A stretch of DNA of 64,000 nt from positions 1 to 64,000 of the forward strand of contig CAKUYZ010000002.1 in the NCBI GenBank assembly GCA_934717675.1, in the 5' to 3' direction. Numbering within the stretch: the stretch's first letter is position 1; every line of letters begins with the position of its first letter. The notes under the pieces are model-generated. The model made no database searches. It was not told the origin of the DNA and worked only from the letters and a program-made list of their open reading frames with translations. The translations under genes and the position numbers were made by a program. Positions 42,836 through 52,424 of this stretch are shown piece by piece. This DNA is from an uncultured Bacteroidales bacterium. Lineage in GTDB: Bacteria > Bacteroidota > Bacteroidia > Bacteroidales > Marinilabiliaceae.

Positions 42836-44053
42836 ATGTTAGTTTCAACACTTCCCAATGGCATCCGAGTGGTGCATCTCTCAGCCCCTGGCCCTGTGTG
42901 CCATTGCGGCCTGGTCATAAACGCAGGCTCAAGAGACGAGATGGAGGGCGAGCATGGCCTGGCTCATTTTGTGGAGCATACGGTCTTTAAAGGCACGGCC
43001 AAGCGTACGGCGCACCAGATTCTCAACAGACTGGACGAGGTGGGTGGCGAGCTCAACGCCTACACCACCAAAGACGAGACGGCCATCCACGCCTCTTTTC
43101 TTGAAGACTATCTGGCCAGGGCGGCTGAACTCATTGCCGACATGGCTTTCTGCTCCACTTTCCCCGCCAAGGAGCTGGACAAGGAGCGCGACGTGATTCT
43201 TGACGAGATAACGAGCTATCAAGACACCCCGTCGGAACTCATTTTTGATGAGTTCGAAGACTTGGCCTACGCGGGTACGCCACTGGGGCACAACATATTG
43301 GGCACGGCCTCTTCCGTGTCGGCCTTCTCTGCCGACGACGCTCGCCGCTTCATTGCCCGCACGCATTGCACCGACCAGATGGCGTTTGTCTTCATTGGCC
43401 CTACAGAAAGGGGCAAGGTTGTCAGGGTGGCGGAGAAATATTTCGGCCAACATCCGGCCAACATCCGGCCTGCCAGGCGGCCTGGCGTGGGGGCGTTCTC
43501 CATCTTCGACAAGCGCGAGGAGCGAGACACGCACCAAGGGCATGTGCTGCTGGGCTTCGCCGCGCCAGACTGTCACTCTGAAGACAGGCTCTCCATGGCC
43601 GTCTTGTCCAACCTCTTGGGCGGTCCCAGCATGAATTCGCGCCTCTCCGTGGCGTTGCGCGAGAGGCATGGCATTGCCTATAACGTCGAGACCAACTACA
43701 CGTCGTTTGACGACGCCGGCCTCTTCACCATCTACTTTGGCACCGATGGGCAAAACATATCCCGCTCCATGTCCATTGTGCGCCGCGAGGTGGACTGTCT
43801 CCTGCAGTCGCCACTCTCCGCGGCCAGGTTCGCCAAGGTGATGCGCCAATATGTCGGCCAGTTGCTCATGTCGGTAGACGACAGCGAGAGCTTCATGCTG
43901 GCCGCGGCTCGCTCTGTCGTCATCTATGGCCAGTCGCTCTCGGTATATGAGATGGCCAGCGTGGTGCGTGAGCGCGTGACGCCGGAGAGCCTCTTGGCCG
44001 TGGCGCGGAAGGTGCTTGCGCCCGAGAAAATGTCGCGACTGATATATTGCTGA
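42836..44053 (+). CDS. M16 family zinc metallopeptidase
   Basis: This 405-residue single-chain M16 (pitrilysin/processing peptidase-like) protein has the inverted zinc motif HFVEH in GLAHFVEHTVFKGT (near residue 43) and a downstream acidic region (DEITSYQDTPSELIFDEFEDL) that supplies the third ligand. The second, non-catalytic half includes GHVLLGFAAPD and GGPSMNSRLSVALRERHGIAYNVE. No signal peptide is seen, so it is probably cytoplasmic; the substrate is unknown. The ATG at 42836 is preferred over a GTG at 42815. The next gene follows after 8 bases. Confidence 0.9.
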   Translation: MLVSTLPNGIRVVHLSAPGPVCHCGLVINAGSRDEMEGEHGLAHFVEHTVFKGTAKRTAHQILNRLDEVGGELNAYTTKDETAIHASFLEDYLARAAELIADMAFCSTFPAKELDKERDVILDEITSYQDTPSELIFDEFEDLAYAGTPLGHNILGTASSVSAFSADDARRFIARTHCTDQMAFVFIGPTERGKVVRVAEKYFGQHPANIRPARRPGVGAFSIFDKREERDTHQGHVLLGFAAPDCHSEDRLSMAVLSNLLGGPSMNSRLSVALRERHGIAYNVETNYTSFDDAGLFTIYFGTDGQNISRSMSIVRREVDCLLQSPLSAARFAKVMRQYVGQLLMSVDDSESFMLAAARSVVIYGQSLSVYEMASVVRERVTPESLLAVARKVLAPEKMSRLIYC

Positions 44054-44061
44054 CGGTCAAG

Positions 44062-44709
44062 ATGGAGAATATCAATTCGATAGAGATGGAGCGTTATCTC
44101 CTTGATCACTCCGATCCCGAGACGGCGTTGCTACATGAGCTTGACCGCCAGACACACCTGCGCACCATCCAGCCCCGTATGGTCTCCGGCCACCTGCAAG
44201 GCTCGCTCCTGAAGATGCTCGTCCGCATGGCACGCCCGCGCCTCATTCTCGAGGTGGGCACTTTCACGGGCTATTCCGCACTCTCCATGGCCGACGGCCT
44301 CTCCGACCCGTCAGCACGCCTTCACACGGTGGAGATCAATGACGAGTTGGAACCTCTGATCAGCCAATTTTTCGCCCGCTCGCCACACGCCGCTCAGCTG
44401 GTGCTGCACATTGGCACCCTGGCCGAGGCCCTGGAGGCTATTGACGGGCAGATAGATTTCGTCTTCATCGACGCCGACAAGCGGGAGTATCTCGAATATT
44501 ACGAGGCCATCTTGCCGCGCGTGCGTCAGGGTGGCTTCATCTTGGCAGACAATGTCTTATGGGACGGCCATGTGCTGGAGACACCGCGACCGTCAGATCA
44601 TCACACGCGGGCCGTCAAGGAGTTTAACGACTTTGTGGCGGCAGACGCCCGCGTGGAGAAGGTGATAGTCCCCATCCGCGACGGCCTCACCATCATGATG
44701 AAGAAATGA
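44062..44709 (+). CDS. SAM-dependent O-methyltransferase (COMT-like)
   Basis: This 215-residue class I methyltransferase is of the catechol/caffeoyl-CoA O-methyltransferase family. It shows ILEVGTFTGYSALSMADGL (SAM motif I), VEINDEL, DFVFIDADKREYLEYYE (metal/SAM region) and GGFILADNVLWDGHV. The family methylates small catechol-like molecules with a divalent metal; the substrate here is unknown. The ATG at 44062 was chosen over a TTG at 44047 that would overlap the M16 stop. It is probably cotranscribed with the M16 peptidase. Confidence 0.9.
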   Translation: MENINSIEMERYLLDHSDPETALLHELDRQTHLRTIQPRMVSGHLQGSLLKMLVRMARPRLILEVGTFTGYSALSMADGLSDPSARLHTVEINDELEPLISQFFARSPHAAQLVLHIGTLAEALEAIDGQIDFVFIDADKREYLEYYEAILPRVRQGGFILADNVLWDGHVLETPRPSDHHTRAVKEFNDFVAADARVEKVIVPIRDGLTIMMKK

Positions 44710-44863
44710 GGCCCATTAGCGCGTAAATTTGCGTAAGCCTGTCCATTGAGAATACTTGGCCTCTGAAAAAATGTGGCGCGCCTCGGCCGTGTAGCCCAAG
44801 GCCGTGCATAGGCAGATGAGGTTCGTAAGGGATATTTTATGCGATTACGCGCCTGCGCGACTG
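44710..44863. other. Convergent intergenic region, no gene recognised
   Basis: A TAAATTTG box at 44724-44731 faces plus-wards with no gene downstream. Nothing else is supported between the methyltransferase and the fabH terminator. Confidence 0.4.
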
Positions 44864-44900
44864 CAAAAAAGGCCGCCATCCGCAGGGTGCGGGTGGCGGC
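44864..44900 (-). terminator. Terminator of fabH
   Basis: On the minus strand an imperfect GC-rich stem (GCCGCCACCCGCA with TGCGGATGGCGGC) is followed by CTTTTTT, 29 bases after the fabH stop. Confidence 0.88.
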
Positions 44901-44929
44901 GTCTTGCCGTGTTGGCCAGATTGTCTAGT

Positions 44930-45931
44930 TTATTTGGTGTTGTAGCCCCACTTGATGTAGAGCGCGCCCCATGTGAAGCCCGCGCCAAAGGCGGCCAAGA
45001 TGAGGTTGTCGCCCTTCTTGAGCTGCTTCTCCCACTCGTATAGGCAGAGGGGGATGGTGGCGCTGGTGGTGTTGCCGTATTTCTGGATGTTTATCATCAC
45101 TTTCTCGGTCGGGATGCCCATGCGCTCCTGCGTGGCGGATATGATGCGCAGGTTGGCCTGGTGAGGCACCAGCCAAGCCACGTCGTCCGCCGTCAGGTTG
45201 TTGCGTTTCATCACGTCCACTGTGGCGTCCGCCATATATGTCACGGCATATTTGAACACTTGCTTGCCCTCTTGATAAACAAAGTGCTTGTGGCCGTCCA
45301 CCGTCTCATGGCTGGCAGGCATGGCGGATCCGCCGGCGGGAATCTTGAGCCACTCGCGGCCGAAGCCGTCGGTGTGGAGGTTGCTGTCCATAAGGCCCAC
45401 CTCCTCTTCCGTTGGCTCCACAAGGACGGCCGTGGCGGCGTCGCCGAAGAGCACGCACGTGGTGCGGTCGGTGTAGTCAACGATGGATGACATCTTCTCG
45501 GTGCTGACGAGTATGACCTTTTTCTTGGAGCCGGAGCGGATATACTGGCTCACCAGGTCGAGGCCATACAAGAAGCCGGAGCAGGCTCCGTTTATGTCGA
45601 AAGCCAGGGCTTTGTGGATTCCCACTTTGTCGCAGATGATGGCGGCCGTGGCGGGCAGAACCATGTCGCCCGTCACTGTGGTGCAGACCACCAGGTCTAC
45701 CGTCTGGAGGTCGAGACCCGTCTTCCTCACGAGATCCTCTATGGCCTTGACGCCCATGTCCGACGCCCCTACGCCCTCGTTCTCTTTGAGGATTCTGCGC
45801 TCTCTGATGCCCACGCGGGTCATGATCCACTCGTCGTTGGTGTCCACCATGCGGCTGAGCTCATCGTTTGTGAGGCGATATTCGGGAGTGAACGCGCCCA
45901 CGCCCGTGATTACTGCGTTTATCTTTGACAT
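44930..45931 (-). CDS. fabH: 3-oxoacyl-ACP synthase III
   Basis: FabH starts fatty acid synthesis by condensing acyl-CoA with malonyl-ACP. The 333-residue protein has the Cys-His-Asn triad: Cys in NGACSGFLYG, His in VPHQANLRI and Asn in YGNTTSA, plus RVGIRERR near the CoA entry and the C-terminal LILAAFGAGFTWGA. The start is at MSKINAVITG; a longer frame upstream lacks conservation. It is the last gene of the minus-strand block, 150 bases after DUF4954, with a possible own -7 box (TATTTTTG on the minus strand, 46004-46011). The usual partners plsX and rpmF are not here. Confidence 0.95.
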   Translation of the reverse strand: MSKINAVITGVGAFTPEYRLTNDELSRMVDTNDEWIMTRVGIRERRILKENEGVGASDMGVKAIEDLVRKTGLDLQTVDLVVCTTVTGDMVLPATAAIICDKVGIHKALAFDINGACSGFLYGLDLVSQYIRSGSKKKVILVSTEKMSSIVDYTDRTTCVLFGDAATAVLVEPTEEEVGLMDSNLHTDGFGREWLKIPAGGSAMPASHETVDGHKHFVYQEGKQVFKYAVTYMADATVDVMKRNNLTADDVAWLVPHQANLRIISATQERMGIPTEKVMINIQKYGNTTSATIPLCLYEWEKQLKKGDNLILAAFGAGFTWGALYIKWGYNTK

Positions 45932-46081
45932 TCTTATCAAATGGTGTTTGTTCCTTATCTGTTGGTCTGGGAAGAGGCCGGCCACGATCCGACCCACGAG
46001 CCGCAAAAATACAAATTTTATTTCTACAAAGCAGACCTAAACTCCTTTGCGTAGCCTTTTTAGAGGGCGTGAGTCGCAGGC

Positions 46082-47971
46082 TCACCATGTCTCGTCATAA
46101 TATTTGCGGCACTCCCTCACGTCGGCGTTTTGCTCAAAGTCGCCGCGCAGGGCGGCAAAGTCGCGGTCTTGATCCTCGTCCGTGCCGTCTATGCCGTAGC
46201 TCGTCTTCATCTTCGCGCCCCATTCGCGTGTGGCGTCGGCCAGCGTGGCCTCTTTAAGGTCGTGACAGGCCTCCGCCACGTGTTGGATGGCGTCTTTCAC
46301 GTCGTCTTCGGTGTCGGTGTAGCCATACCACTCTCTGGCGCGGCCCACGCACCAGCGTATGGCCATTCCTTTCGCCTTCTCGGCCAGGTCGCGGAAGTCG
46401 GCCACAATCTGGGCCACGTTGGCGTAGGCCCCGTCGGCAATCTTGCGCTCAATGGCGCGAATCTCCGGCAGCGGGGCCACGAGGCCGCCGGCGTCGGCCC
46501 ACTCGCAGTCTAGGCTCTCGCTCTTGCCGCCGTCATGGGCGTAGGCCTTGGCCACGTATATGTCAATGGCAGAGCGGTAGGCCGCCGCGGCGCGGGGCAG
46601 CAAGGCGCGGCGAATCCGCAGCCCGCCCTCTATCAGGTGCTCTGACTTGCTCTCCATCAGCCCGCCCTCTATGCGGCGCACGGCCTCCATCATGCGGCCT
46701 GCGGTTATGGGGTTTAGAATGTCGTAGCTTATGGCGTCGCTCTTTATCTTGCGCTTGTCGCGGATCTTCCATTTGAGGCCGTCGCGAAACAGCCCCATGG
46801 TGCGCAGGTTCTGTGCCACAATGAGGTGGCTCTCGCCATCGCGCTCGGCCAAGACGGAGAATGGGAATGCCGTGGTGTCGGGGTTCGTCCGGTGATGCCC
46901 CACCACCATGGTGAAAGCCCCAATGTGGGCCGGCTCCAAGACGTAGGCCCCGGAGCCCGTCTTGGCCCCGCGGTCATACACGGCCTGCTCTATGGGCCCA
47001 AGGCGGTAGTGATGGTTGCTGCCGTTGGTCGAGCTGCCGGCGTTGTAGAAAGAGTAGGCGGCGGCAATGAGCAGCGAGCCTTTGTGATGGCTCACAGTAT
47101 ATGGGCCTGCCAGCACGGAGACTGCCTCGCCGCACAGCAACTGGCTGTTGGCGAACGCCAGCAGGTTCTCTCCCACAAATCCGCAACCCACGGTGACGCA
47201 CTGGCCCACGAAGCAGTTTTTCAGCTTTGTGCCGCCATCCACCGTGGCTCCCTCGGCAAAGACGAAGTCCTCGGCCGTCACGTCGGCCCCCACCAGCGTG
47301 GGCTGCTCAGGGGCCGAGACAATGGTGCCGCGGCGCAACGCCGAAGCTCCGTCCACCACGGCGCGGGGGCCAATCCTCACGCCCTCCACCGCGCGGGTGG
47401 AAAAAATGTGGACGTCTTTGCCAATCTCCGCGCGAGCCTCGGTGGCCTCCTGTCGCGTCAGGCGCTCATAGCCCTCCACCAGGCCGTCAACGTAGCGGTG
47501 CATGGCCACGCAGTAGGCAATGTTTGACGTGAGCGAGGCCGAGAGCGCCACCTCGCGCCCGCCGCCCTCGTTCACCACGCTCACGCGCGTGCCTATGCCG
47601 AAAGGCCCGTCGCCTCCCACAACGCGTCCGCAGCCAACGGCCACAAACCGTCCGCCTATGGTGTAGTCGGCCAGCAGGTTGACGTCTTGGACGTAGAACC
47701 AGTCGCCAAGCGTGACGTCTTTGAGCGTGGAGCGGACAATGGCGGACTCCATCCGCCCCATGTCTAGCCTCGGCGTCGTCACGTGCACCGTGCCGCTCAT
47801 GTCGCCAAGGCGCACAGTGCCCACGAAGCTTACGCCCCTCACGCGCTCGGCGGCGAACTGGCCGCGCACCATCACGTCCGCCCAGTTGGTGGCCGTGCAG
47901 CCTTGCTCTCTGAGTGTCCGCACCTCGGCCTCGCTAAGGTGGCGGTAGTCTTGTCCCATCTCTACGCTCAT
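46082..47971 (-). CDS. DUF4954 family protein with left-handed beta-helix-like part
   Basis: This 629-residue Bacteroidota-specific protein contains many imperfect hexapeptide-like turns in residues 60-330 (IGKDVHIFSTRAVEGVRIG, VVDGASALRRGTIV), suggesting an acyltransferase- or nucleotidyltransferase-like beta-helix. A helical C-terminal part follows (about 430-629), with ADFRDLAEKAKGMAIRWCVG. No signal peptide is seen. Its reaction is not known; its place in an envelope gene block hints at sugar-nucleotide metabolism, which is inference only. Confidence 0.8.
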   Translation of the reverse strand: MSVEMGQDYRHLSEAEVRTLREQGCTATNWADVMVRGQFAAERVRGVSFVGTVRLGDMSGTVHVTTPRLDMGRMESAIVRSTLKDVTLGDWFYVQDVNLLADYTIGGRFVAVGCGRVVGGDGPFGIGTRVSVVNEGGGREVALSASLTSNIAYCVAMHRYVDGLVEGYERLTRQEATEARAEIGKDVHIFSTRAVEGVRIGPRAVVDGASALRRGTIVSAPEQPTLVGADVTAEDFVFAEGATVDGGTKLKNCFVGQCVTVGCGFVGENLLAFANSQLLCGEAVSVLAGPYTVSHHKGSLLIAAAYSFYNAGSSTNGSNHHYRLGPIEQAVYDRGAKTGSGAYVLEPAHIGAFTMVVGHHRTNPDTTAFPFSVLAERDGESHLIVAQNLRTMGLFRDGLKWKIRDKRKIKSDAISYDILNPITAGRMMEAVRRIEGGLMESKSEHLIEGGLRIRRALLPRAAAAYRSAIDIYVAKAYAHDGGKSESLDCEWADAGGLVAPLPEIRAIERKIADGAYANVAQIVADFRDLAEKAKGMAIRWCVGRAREWYGYTDTEDDVKDAIQHVAEACHDLKEATLADATREWGAKMKTSYGIDGTDEDQDRDFAALRGDFEQNADVRECRKYYDETW

Positions 47972-47993
47972 GGTCTTCTCTCTTGTGTGTTGG

Positions 47994-50483
47994 TTACTCT
48001 TTTCGCCCCTCGCCGGCCGGCTCTTTCCGCCGCAAGGCCAGGGCCGCGCCCGCCATCATGAGCAGCGCGGCAATGACAGATGCCACCGTGGAGATCATGT
48101 TGCCCACCCTGAAGCTTGTGGGGGCGAATGTGAACTCAATGTTGTGCCGCCCAGCGGGTATGCGCAGCGCGCGCAGCGCGTAGTTGGCGCGGACAATCTC
48201 GGCTTCTTGCCCGTCTATCGTGGCCTTCCATCCGGCGGGGTAATAAACCTCACTGAAGACGGCCATGCCGTCGGCTGCCGACCGGCTCTCATACGTCACC
48301 TTGTCGGGGGCGAAGGCCGTCTGGCGTATTGTGGCCGCGCTGTCGGTGGCAAACGTGCCGCCCTCGTCACCTTGCACAATGGCTTCGCGGCGCAGGTCGG
48401 CCGTGCCAATTCGCCCAATGGCGTCGTCGGGGCTGGCCGCCTCGGTGGCTTGCGCCACGAACCAGGCTTCGGGCATGGCGTAGGGGTTCACAATGGGTTT
48501 CTGCTGCGGGTTGTATATCAGGTATCGGCAACCGAGCATGTTGAGCGCCGGCGAGTTGCGCAGGGCGGCTTCTATGCCGGGGTAGTCTTTTGCCTGGAGT
48601 GCGCCCATCAGCGCGCGCCACTCGGGCTCCAGGTGACGGTCTATCAGGTCTTGGTACAGGCGCAGCTTGGCCCCGTGGTAGCCTCCGACGGAGTGGTGGT
48701 AATATGAGGTGTAGACTTCGTTAAAGGGGTTGCAATAGAGGGCCATGACGCGGTGCGGGGTCTTGTCTGCCAAGATGGCGCGGTCGGCCTCGGACATGGC
48801 GAAGTTGCGGCTCTCGGTCTTGCTCACGAAGTTGTCTGTCGAGAGGTAGCGGCGATCCACGCCCCACAGGTCGAAGAGGGTCAAGATGCCCACCGTGGCC
48901 AACATAATCTTTGTGTTTATCTTCCGCACGGAGCAGAACCATAGGGCGGACGAGGCCAAGAGGATCAGCACGGCGGAGCGCAGGGCGTCATTGCGCGTCA
49001 GCTCCATGCGGGCGTCCACAAGGCTTTGCTCCAACGCTCCGTATAGCGGGTTTTGCCCTTTGAGATCGGCAAACTGGGCGGCCTCTTGTGGAGACAAGAA
49101 GTCATAGAACGCCCCAGGAGCCAAGGCGATGATCAGGGCCACGCCCGCCGAGAGGCCCAACGCGCCGAAAAACTTGCCGGGGTGATACTTCACGTCCTCC
49201 GGGTTGTCATATATGGCCTTCAGGCCCAGCATGCCCAGCAACGGGATGGTGACCGTGGCAATGACCAGGGCCATCTCCACGGTGCGGAATTTGTTGTAGA
49301 GCGGGAAGTGGTCAAACATGAAGTCCGTCAGCAGAGGGAAGTTCTTGCCCCACGCCAACATGACGGACAGCGCGGTGGCCACCAAGAGCCACCATTTCAT
49401 GCGCCCTTTGTAATAGAAGCAGCCTATCAGGAAGAGGAAGCACACAATGGCGCCCACATACACGGGACCCGATGTGAAGCTTCGCCCGCCCCAGTAGCGG
49501 CTCTGCTGCGCAAGGTAGGGCCTTATTTGCGGGTCTGCCGCCTGCACGGCTTTCAGTCCGCCGCCGAGAGCCTCGCTCGCGCCGCCCACCACGTCGGGGA
49601 TGAGCAGCGTGGGCGTCTCCCCCACGCCGTAGCTCCAGCTCAGGGCGTAGTCTTTGTCCAGGCCAGACGAGGCTTGTGTGCCGTCAGCGCTTTTCAGCTC
49701 GCTTGCGCCGCGGATGGAGTAGGCCCCGTATTCATATGTGGTCCAAAGGTTCGTGGCGCTTGGCAATATGGCCATGACGGCTGCCGCCGCCAACACTCCC
49801 ATGCTTGCGCCGAAGCTCTTGAGCCGTTTGTCCTTTATGGCGACAATCAGCTCGGCCACCACCAGCACGCCAATGGCCAGGGCGAGGTAATATGTTATCT
49901 GGACGTGGTTGAAGGCCAACTCCAGTCCCAACGCCACCATGGTGAAGATGCCGCCAATGACCCTCTTGCCTCCAAAGGTCATCAGCACGCCGCCAATGAC
50001 GAGCGGCATCATGGCAATGGCGTAGCACTTGGTTATGTGGCCCGCGGCTATGATGATGATGTTATAAGACCCCAAGGCGAAGGCCACGGCCCCTATGGCT
50101 GCCACCCAACGGCCCGTGCCAAGGCTCAGCAGCAAGACGTAGAAACCCGCCAGGTAGAGGAACACGATGGCCACGGTGGTGTAGGGCAGCCCCAGGCGTA
50201 TGGCGTGGGTCAGGTGGTAGAAGATGTTGTGGCTCGAGTCCGACTTTATCTGATAGGCCGGCATGCCGCCAAACATCGAGTCGGTCCATTGGGCCTTGTC
50301 GCCCGTCTGCTTCTCATATTGCGTAAGCTCGTGGGCCGCGCCCTCGGCGTGGATGTTATCCATCTGCGGCAGGGTCTTGCCCTTCAGCACGGGCGAGAAA
50401 TAGGCGAAGCTGAGGGCTATGAAGCACAGCAGCACGACGGCGTGAGGCCATAGCGAGACTATCTTCTTGATTGTCGAGTTCAT
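47994..50483 (-). CDS. YfhO family polytopic membrane protein
   Basis: This 829-residue protein has about a dozen membrane segments, an early PQMDNIHAEG region after the first helix, and a large C-terminal soluble part (about 600-790) ending in a further membrane helix with a basic tail. The family is related to GT-C-type glycosyltransferases; YfhO of Bacillus is tied to glycosylation of lipoteichoic acid. A GT-C role here, on a lipid-linked sugar at the outer face of the inner membrane, is inferred. It starts 20 bases after the nucleotidyltransferase-like gene. Confidence 0.85.
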   Translation of the reverse strand: MNSTIKKIVSLWPHAVVLLCFIALSFAYFSPVLKGKTLPQMDNIHAEGAAHELTQYEKQTGDKAQWTDSMFGGMPAYQIKSDSSHNIFYHLTHAIRLGLPYTTVAIVFLYLAGFYVLLLSLGTGRWVAAIGAVAFALGSYNIIIIAAGHITKCYAIAMMPLVIGGVLMTFGGKRVIGGIFTMVALGLELAFNHVQITYYLALAIGVLVVAELIVAIKDKRLKSFGASMGVLAAAAVMAILPSATNLWTTYEYGAYSIRGASELKSADGTQASSGLDKDYALSWSYGVGETPTLLIPDVVGGASEALGGGLKAVQAADPQIRPYLAQQSRYWGGRSFTSGPVYVGAIVCFLFLIGCFYYKGRMKWWLLVATALSVMLAWGKNFPLLTDFMFDHFPLYNKFRTVEMALVIATVTIPLLGMLGLKAIYDNPEDVKYHPGKFFGALGLSAGVALIIALAPGAFYDFLSPQEAAQFADLKGQNPLYGALEQSLVDARMELTRNDALRSAVLILLASSALWFCSVRKINTKIMLATVGILTLFDLWGVDRRYLSTDNFVSKTESRNFAMSEADRAILADKTPHRVMALYCNPFNEVYTSYYHHSVGGYHGAKLRLYQDLIDRHLEPEWRALMGALQAKDYPGIEAALRNSPALNMLGCRYLIYNPQQKPIVNPYAMPEAWFVAQATEAASPDDAIGRIGTADLRREAIVQGDEGGTFATDSAATIRQTAFAPDKVTYESRSAADGMAVFSEVYYPAGWKATIDGQEAEIVRANYALRALRIPAGRHNIEFTFAPTSFRVGNMISTVASVIAALLMMAGAALALRRKEPAGEGRKE

Positions 50484-50502
50484 TGGGGTTTGTCTTGTCT
50501 TT

Positions 50503-51591
50503 CTATTTTCTGAGAATGCGTTTCATTATCGCCACGGGGGCCGACACTCCTGGGTGCTGGCTCTCGCTGTTGCTCAGCGCGTAGCGGATCGTGGCCACCA
50601 CGTTGGAGCATTTGCCGCCTAGGCCGTCGCCATGCCTCCAGGCGAATCTCAGCGCGGCCCATGCTCTGCGGATGCTGCGCCATGCTTGCGGCTCTCTGTT
50701 GCCGCGCAGGCTCTTGGCCGTCAGAGGTGTGGCCTTGCGTCCTGTCTGGGACAGGCGGTCTCGGTCGGCGGCGGGCAGCAGGCTCATGCACATGCGGGCC
50801 GCCCACTCAATGTCCGCCCTCGTGTTGGGAAATTGTCTCTCGCTCCGTTCCAAGAGGCTCGCGTCTTGGTGTAGCAGCAGGGCTATGTCAATGAGCCATT
50901 TGAGGCTTATGTGGCCGTCCAGCGCATGGTGCGTGTGGGCGTGGGCGCTCAGGTGGGCCAGCATGGCCTCATTGTCTAGCCGCAGGGTCTCACCGCACCG
51001 CACCGTGTGGCTCATGGCGTTGTCTATCAGCACTTCGCCGCTCAGCTCGCGCCACAACTTGGTGTGGATTTCCACCCTCACGCCACAATATTTCAGTGGC
51101 GGCAGGTGGCGGCAGAAGAGGTTCATCACGTCGGGGCGGCCCGCTGTGGCCTCGGCCCACGGCGTGGCTCCGTCGGCGGTCAATATTTCCATGGCCTCGT
51201 CGCCTTTGTCTTGCGCCACCAAGATGTCCAGGTCTCCCGTGGAGCGCACTCCCGCGTCGCCATAGAGCGAGCCCATCAGCGCGGCTCCTTTTAGCGCGGC
51301 CACCCCGATGCCGTGGCGGCTCAGCAGGTCGGTCACGCGGCGCAAGGCTCCCGTCACCAGGGCGTTGAACCGCAGGTTGCCCATCATGTGCGGCCGCAGC
51401 GCGGGCATCAGCGCGGCCGCTGGCTCCCAGTCGGCATAGCTCTCTCCGAGCCTCTTCATCAGCCACCCCGCCACGCCGTGCCTCGCCGCCGCTTGCGCCA
51501 CAGCCGCCACGCCGCCCGCGTCAAGGTCGGGCGGCGTGGCGGTTCGCTCCAAGGCGCAGAGGCGCGCCAATGTGGCTGTGGGGTCGGTCAC
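50503..51591 (-). CDS. Nucleotidyltransferase-fold family protein (NTP_transf_5-like)
   Basis: The 362-residue protein resembles a family of uncharacterised nucleotidyltransferases often found in glycan clusters. It shows VAALKGAALMGSLYGD and RSTGDLDILVAQ, the paired-Asp metal site of the fold, then VRVEIHTKLW with the third acidic position, and a helical C-terminal half. The reaction is unknown. The frame starts with GTG at 51591, only 7 bases after the punA stop, and no ATG occurs before residue 45, so GTG is the likely start. Confidence 0.78.
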   Translation of the reverse strand: MTDPTATLARLCALERTATPPDLDAGGVAAVAQAAARHGVAGWLMKRLGESYADWEPAAALMPALRPHMMGNLRFNALVTGALRRVTDLLSRHGIGVAALKGAALMGSLYGDAGVRSTGDLDILVAQDKGDEAMEILTADGATPWAEATAGRPDVMNLFCRHLPPLKYCGVRVEIHTKLWRELSGEVLIDNAMSHTVRCGETLRLDNEAMLAHLSAHAHTHHALDGHISLKWLIDIALLLHQDASLLERSERQFPNTRADIEWAARMCMSLLPAADRDRLSQTGRKATPLTAKSLRGNREPQAWRSIRRAWAALRFAWRHGDGLGGKCSNVVATIRYALSNSESQHPGVSAPVAIMKRILRK

Positions 51592-51598
51592 GAGGCGG

Positions 51599-52420
51599 TT
51601 ATTTGCACTCGCTGGAGATGAGGGCGGAGATGACGCGCGTCATACGAGGCTCGGCAGCCGCGGCCACGCGTTGCACCTCTTCGTGGCTTACCTCGACAAT
51701 CTCGCCCGGCACGCCAGAGTCTGTGATGATGGACACGCCAAACACCTCCATGCCGCTGTGATGCGCCACAATGACCTCCGGCACGGTGCTCATACCCACG
51801 GCGTCGCCGCCAAGGGTGCGGAACATCTTGTATTCCGAGGGCGTCTCGAAGGTCGGGCCCGTGGTGCCAACATACACGCCGGTCTTGAGGTTGAGCCCCT
51901 CGGCCTGGCCAATCTCCAGTGCGCGGCGCGTCAGCCTTTTGCTATACACCTCGCTCATGTCTGGGAAGCGGGGGCCGAACTCGTCCATATTGGGGCCTAT
52001 GAGCGGGTTGGTGCCGAACATGTTGATGTGGTCCGTTATCACCATCACGTCGCCAACTTTGAAGCCTGGGTTCAGACCGCCCGAGGCGTTGGAGACGAAG
52101 AGGGTCTCGATGCCCAGCAGCTTCATCACGCGGGCGGGGAATGTCACTTGGCTCATGGCGTAGCCCTCGTAGAAGTGGAAACGCCCCTGCATGGCAATGA
52201 CGGCCACGCCGCCTATGCGACCCACAATGAGGCGGCCTGAGTGCCCCTGCACGGTCGAGACGGGGAAGTGGGGGATGTCCTTGTAGTCTATGCTGTCCAC
52301 CATGTCAATCTCTTTCACCAAGCCGCCAAGGCCCGTTCCAAGGATTATGCCCACGCGGGTGCCGTCTATTATGCGGCTCTGAAGATATGCCGCCGCCTCT
52401 TTAATCTCGTTTGGTATCAT
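51599..52420 (-). CDS. punA: Purine nucleoside phosphorylase
   Basis: It splits purine nucleosides with phosphate to base and ribose-1-phosphate. The 273-residue product belongs to the trimeric PNP family: VGIILGTGLGGLVKEI, the phosphate loop QGHSGRLIVG, QGRFHFYEGY, VSNASGGLNPGFKVGDVMVI, GPTFETPSEYKMF and the substrate-binding DAVGMSTVPEVIVA. The start at 52420 (MIPNEIKEAA) lies 4 bases beyond the lpxK stop. Its place inside an envelope gene run is common in Bacteroidales and probably reflects shared transcription rather than pathway. Confidence 0.95.
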   Translation of the reverse strand: MIPNEIKEAAAYLQSRIIDGTRVGIILGTGLGGLVKEIDMVDSIDYKDIPHFPVSTVQGHSGRLIVGRIGGVAVIAMQGRFHFYEGYAMSQVTFPARVMKLLGIETLFVSNASGGLNPGFKVGDVMVITDHINMFGTNPLIGPNMDEFGPRFPDMSEVYSKRLTRRALEIGQAEGLNLKTGVYVGTTGPTFETPSEYKMFRTLGGDAVGMSTVPEVIVAHHSGMEVFGVSIITDSGVPGEIVEVSHEEVQRVAAAAEPRMTRVISALISSECK

Positions 52421-52424
52421 CTTT

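Noticed and set aside
44601..44879. 92-codon minus-strand frame between the O-methyltransferase and fabH
   Set aside because: Half of it is antisense to the methyltransferase and the rest overlaps the fabH terminator.
49053..50453. 466-codon frame antisense to the YfhO gene
   Set aside because: Composition is Gln/His/Gly-rich with no domain or signal, and it lies wholly over a well-supported gene.
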